DNA from: Gemmatimonadota bacterium
GTDB taxonomy: Bacteria > Latescibacterota > UBA2968 > UBA8231
Direction of reading: 5' to 3'
Assembly: GCA_009845645.1 (NCBI GenBank)
Contig: VXZF01000401.1
Coordinates: 1,277-10,165, forward strand
Length of the DNA: 8,889 nucleotides
This document shows positions 6,971-8,889 of the stretch, piece after piece. The notes beneath the pieces were generated by a model. The model saw nothing but the letters and a program-made list of their open reading frames with translations, was not told where the DNA came from and made no database searches. The translations under genes and the position numbers were made by a program. Position 1 is the stretch's first letter; every line of letters starts with the position of its first letter.

Positions 6971-6999
6971 TTTTCAGGAGCGATGCGGTTCGTTAATAT
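6971..6999 (+). promoter_or_regulatory. Weak candidate promoter for the M24 hydrolase/phosphatase pair
   Basis: TTTTCA (6971-6976) and TAATAT (6994-6999) are spaced 17 nt apart, each matching consensus at four of six positions. A perfect TTGACA at 7022-7027 has no acceptable -10 at normal spacing, so I do not use it. The rest of the 206 bp divergent spacer shows no recognisable operator palindrome of LacI type. The call rests on loose matches only. Confidence 0.2.
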
Positions 7000-7094
7000 G
7001 TCCGTCCCATTGCAGTTGCGATTGACAGAAACCAAGCCGCATACAGCGCCTGCAGCGAAGGGGTGCTGGCGGCAGTAACAAAAAGGAAAACACT

Positions 7095-8231
7095 ATGCTG
7101 ACCAAAGAAGGATGCCGCTCGCGGCAGCAGCGCCTGTGTGCGCGGCTGGCCGAACTCGACATCGACGCGGCCGTGATCAATCACCCGAAGGAAATCTACT
7201 ACTTCACCGGGATCATCATCCCCGAGGAATTCCCCGGCCCGCCAGCGATCTTTTGGCTGGGGGCCGATGGGCGGTCTTTGCTGATTGCGCATACCGACGA
7301 AGGCGAGCCGTGCGCCGACGAGTGTTTCACCTTTTCCCTCAGCGTCGGCGGCACGGTCACGCCCGATTTGCGCGAGGTGATAAGCGGGCTAATCGTCGAT
7401 ACGCTGCGCGCCAAAAAGCCAGCGGCTGGCCGCCTAGGCTGGCAGAGCGAGTTTTTGCCGCGTCGCTTGGAACAGGCGGTCGAAGAAGGGCTGGGCAAAA
7501 CGCCTGCATGGGTCGCAGTTGATGACCTGCTCGCCGACATGCAGGAGGTCAAGGACCCCGACGAAATCGAGCTGTTGCGCAAGGTAGTGCAGGTCGATCT
7601 GGCAGCATACGCCGCGGCGGAAGCGGCGATGGCTCCGGGCGTCAACGAACTGGAGGTGCTAGCGGCAGCGCAGCGGGCAGCGCATCTTGCGGCCGGTGAG
7701 AAGGTTTTCCACGACGGTGACTACCAGTGCGGCGAGCTGGGCGGGTTTGCGCGCAATCGCCCGATCGAGGCTGGGGAAATCTACGTCATCGACGCTTGGT
7801 CGGTGTACCGCGGCTACTGGGCGGATTTATGCCGCAGCTTTGCAGTGGGCGAGCCGACTGAGGTGCAGCACTCCGTCTTCGAGCACGTCAAGGGCTTTCA
7901 CGACCGCGTCGGCGAGTATCTGCGACCGGGCAAGGACGGCAGCGAATGCGCAGTGGCCATGGACGCCTATATCCGCGAGCATCCCAAGCTGGCCGACGTC
8001 GGCTTGATCCACCACGCTGGACACAACATCGGCCTGCGGGCGCACGAGATGCCCGATCTCAACAAGGAGCGCGGCGGCGCTCTGCGCGTGGGCAATGTAG
8101 TCTCGGTCGAGCCGGGGGCCTATATCCCCGAAGCGCGGGCGGGAGTGCGATTGGAAAACATGTACCTGATTACCGAGGACGGCTTGGAGAACTTGTCGCC
8201 GTATCCAATGGAGTTGGGGGCGCACTGTTGA
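7095..8231 (+). CDS. M24 family metallohydrolase (Xaa-Pro peptidase / creatinase fold)
   Basis: The 378-residue cytoplasmic protein has the two-domain creatinase/prolidase layout. Residues about 8-140 are the N-terminal domain (DIDAAVINHPKEIYYFTGI), and about 158-370 the pita-bread catalytic domain. All five dinuclear-metal ligands are visible: D233 and D244 (11 apart, in VIDAWSVYRGYWADLCRSF), H310 (HHAGHNIGL), E339 (SVEPGAY) and E354 (VRLENMYL), with H317 as the usual second-shell His. An active metal-dependent hydrolase is thus expected, classically cleaving an Xaa-Pro bond, but the fold also covers enzymes such as creatinase and ectoine hydrolase, so the substrate is open. The ATG at 7095 has a good Shine-Dalgarno (AAGGA, 7083-7087, spacing 7). 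Its stop overlaps the start of the phosphatase gene by 4 nt (TTGA). It is divergent from the importer operon. Confidence 0.88.
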   Translation: MLTKEGCRSRQQRLCARLAELDIDAAVINHPKEIYYFTGIIIPEEFPGPPAIFWLGADGRSLLIAHTDEGEPCADECFTFSLSVGGTVTPDLREVISGLIVDTLRAKKPAAGRLGWQSEFLPRRLEQAVEEGLGKTPAWVAVDDLLADMQEVKDPDEIELLRKVVQVDLAAYAAAEAAMAPGVNELEVLAAAQRAAHLAAGEKVFHDGDYQCGELGGFARNRPIEAGEIYVIDAWSVYRGYWADLCRSFAVGEPTEVQHSVFEHVKGFHDRVGEYLRPGKDGSECAVAMDAYIREHPKLADVGLIHHAGHNIGLRAHEMPDLNKERGGALRVGNVVSVEPGAYIPEARAGVRLENMYLITEDGLENLSPYPMELGAHC

Positions 8232-8889
8232 GCGAGGTGTTTGAATTTGCCGAAGACCTCGCCCGGCGCGCTGGAGTGCTGATCGCCCAAGCACGGGCGG
8301 ACCGGGCATTGGATCTGAGCTACAAGGAAGGAATTGAGCTGTTGACGTCGGCCGATCTGCAGGCCGATCAGCTCATCCGCAGCGAGATAGAAAAGACCTT
8401 CCCCGACCACTACATCCTCTCCGAAGAGTCCTCGCCCCACCTTACAGACTCGGCACAACTGCGCGGCCCTTTGTGGGTCATTGACCCGATTGACGGCACC
8501 GTCAACTACGCCTATAACCAGCAGCAAGTAGCCGTGTCCATCGCCTTTGCCGAAGGCGGTCAAGTGCAGGTCGGCGTGGTGCACTGCCCGTTTGTGGGCG
8601 AGACCTTTACCGCCCGGCGCGATGCAGGTGCCTGGCTCAACGACCACGCCATCCGAACCAGCGAATGCAGCGAGCTATCCCGCGCCCTGATCGGCACGGG
8701 ATTCCCCTACGCTGCCGAAGGCAGAGTGGCACTAGTAGATCGCTTGCGCCGCGTCCTCGGACACTGCCGCGACATCCGCCGCGTAGGCTCGGCCGCCATT
8801 GATCTCTGCTGGGTGGCAATGGGCCGGCTCGACGGCTTTTACGAGGCGCTCAAGCCCTGGGACTTGGCGGCCGCGGCCCTGATTGCGCG
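8228..8889 (+). CDS. Inositol monophosphatase family protein (3' partial)
   Basis: The frame remains open to the window end, giving 220 complete codons of a protein usually near 260 residues. The Li+-sensitive Mg2+-dependent phosphatase fold is clear from ILSEESS (metal-binding Glu), WVIDPIDGTVNYAY (the DPIDGT metal motif) and the C-terminal KPWDLAAAALIA (WD motif Asp), plus GVVHCPFVGETFTARRDAGAWLN in the middle. Family members hydrolyse inositol phosphates, histidinol phosphate, or sugar and nucleotide phosphates; the exact one is not decided here. The likely start is the TTG at 8228, giving a TTGA overlap with the M24 stop and a G-rich stretch (GGGGG, 8216-8220) 7 nt before it. A GTG at 8237 is the alternative, costing three residues. 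No ATG exists near the N-terminus. It is co-transcribed with the M24 gene. Confidence 0.9.
   Translation, partial: MSEVFEFAEDLARRAGVLIAQARADRALDLSYKEGIELLTSADLQADQLIRSEIEKTFPDHYILSEESSPHLTDSAQLRGPLWVIDPIDGTVNYAYNQQQVAVSIAFAEGGQVQVGVVHCPFVGETFTARRDAGAWLNDHAIRTSECSELSRALIGTGFPYAAEGRVALVDRLRRVLGHCRDIRRVGSAAIDLCWVAMGRLDGFYEALKPWDLAAAALIA

Noticed and set aside
7044..7068. Hairpin CAGCGCC / GGTGCTG in the M24 leader
   Set aside because: The stem is only 7 bp with a G-T pair and an 11 nt loop, no T tract and no match to a riboswitch or operator I know; expected by chance in GC-rich DNA.

Overview
The window is a compact, GC-rich bacterial segment of nine protein genes, most of them metabolic or transport genes, with little non-coding DNA. 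I see no rRNA, tRNA, CRISPR array, insertion sequence or phage gene. The mix (a long RraA-like protein, a PhyH-type dioxygenase, a ribose-type ABC importer, an M24 hydrolase) resembles what I know from genomes of uncultivated environmental heterotrophs such as Poribacteria, Latescibacterota or Entotheonella relatives. That taxonomic idea is an inference and is weak.

Left part: a 5'-truncated RraA/HMG-aldolase-like gene (+) runs convergently into a phytanoyl-CoA dioxygenase family gene (-), and their 3' ends overlap by 20 bp. A 143 bp divergent spacer (1617-1759) follows. It holds a TATACT element and a 15-codon leader ORF with a good Shine-Dalgarno, which stops 1 nt before pnuC.

Middle: pnuC (nicotinamide riboside-type vitamin transporter) and pheA (prephenate dehydratase) lie in tandem on +, 15 nt apart. 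pnuC is clearly lower in GC than its surroundings. pheA converges on a ribose-type importer operon on the minus strand, with 5 bp between the stop codons. Its order of transcription is periplasmic binding protein, double-domain ATPase, permease. The junctions are a 1-nt gap and a 4-nt ATGA overlap, so it looks like one translationally coupled unit that lacks only its catabolic genes.

Right part: a 206 bp divergent control region (6889-7094) separates the importer from a + strand pair, an M24 metallohydrolase with all five metal ligands and an inositol-monophosphatase-family gene cut by the window end. The pair overlaps by 4 nt (TTGA), so the phosphatase appears to start with TTG. Importer, M24 enzyme and phosphatase may form one uptake and catabolism locus (inference). 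The substrate cannot be read from the sequence.

I found no convincing new biological system. The best leads are the pnuC leader ORF, the stop/start re-initiation geometry used at four junctions, the low-GC pnuC block, and the divergent transporter/hydrolase/phosphatase locus.
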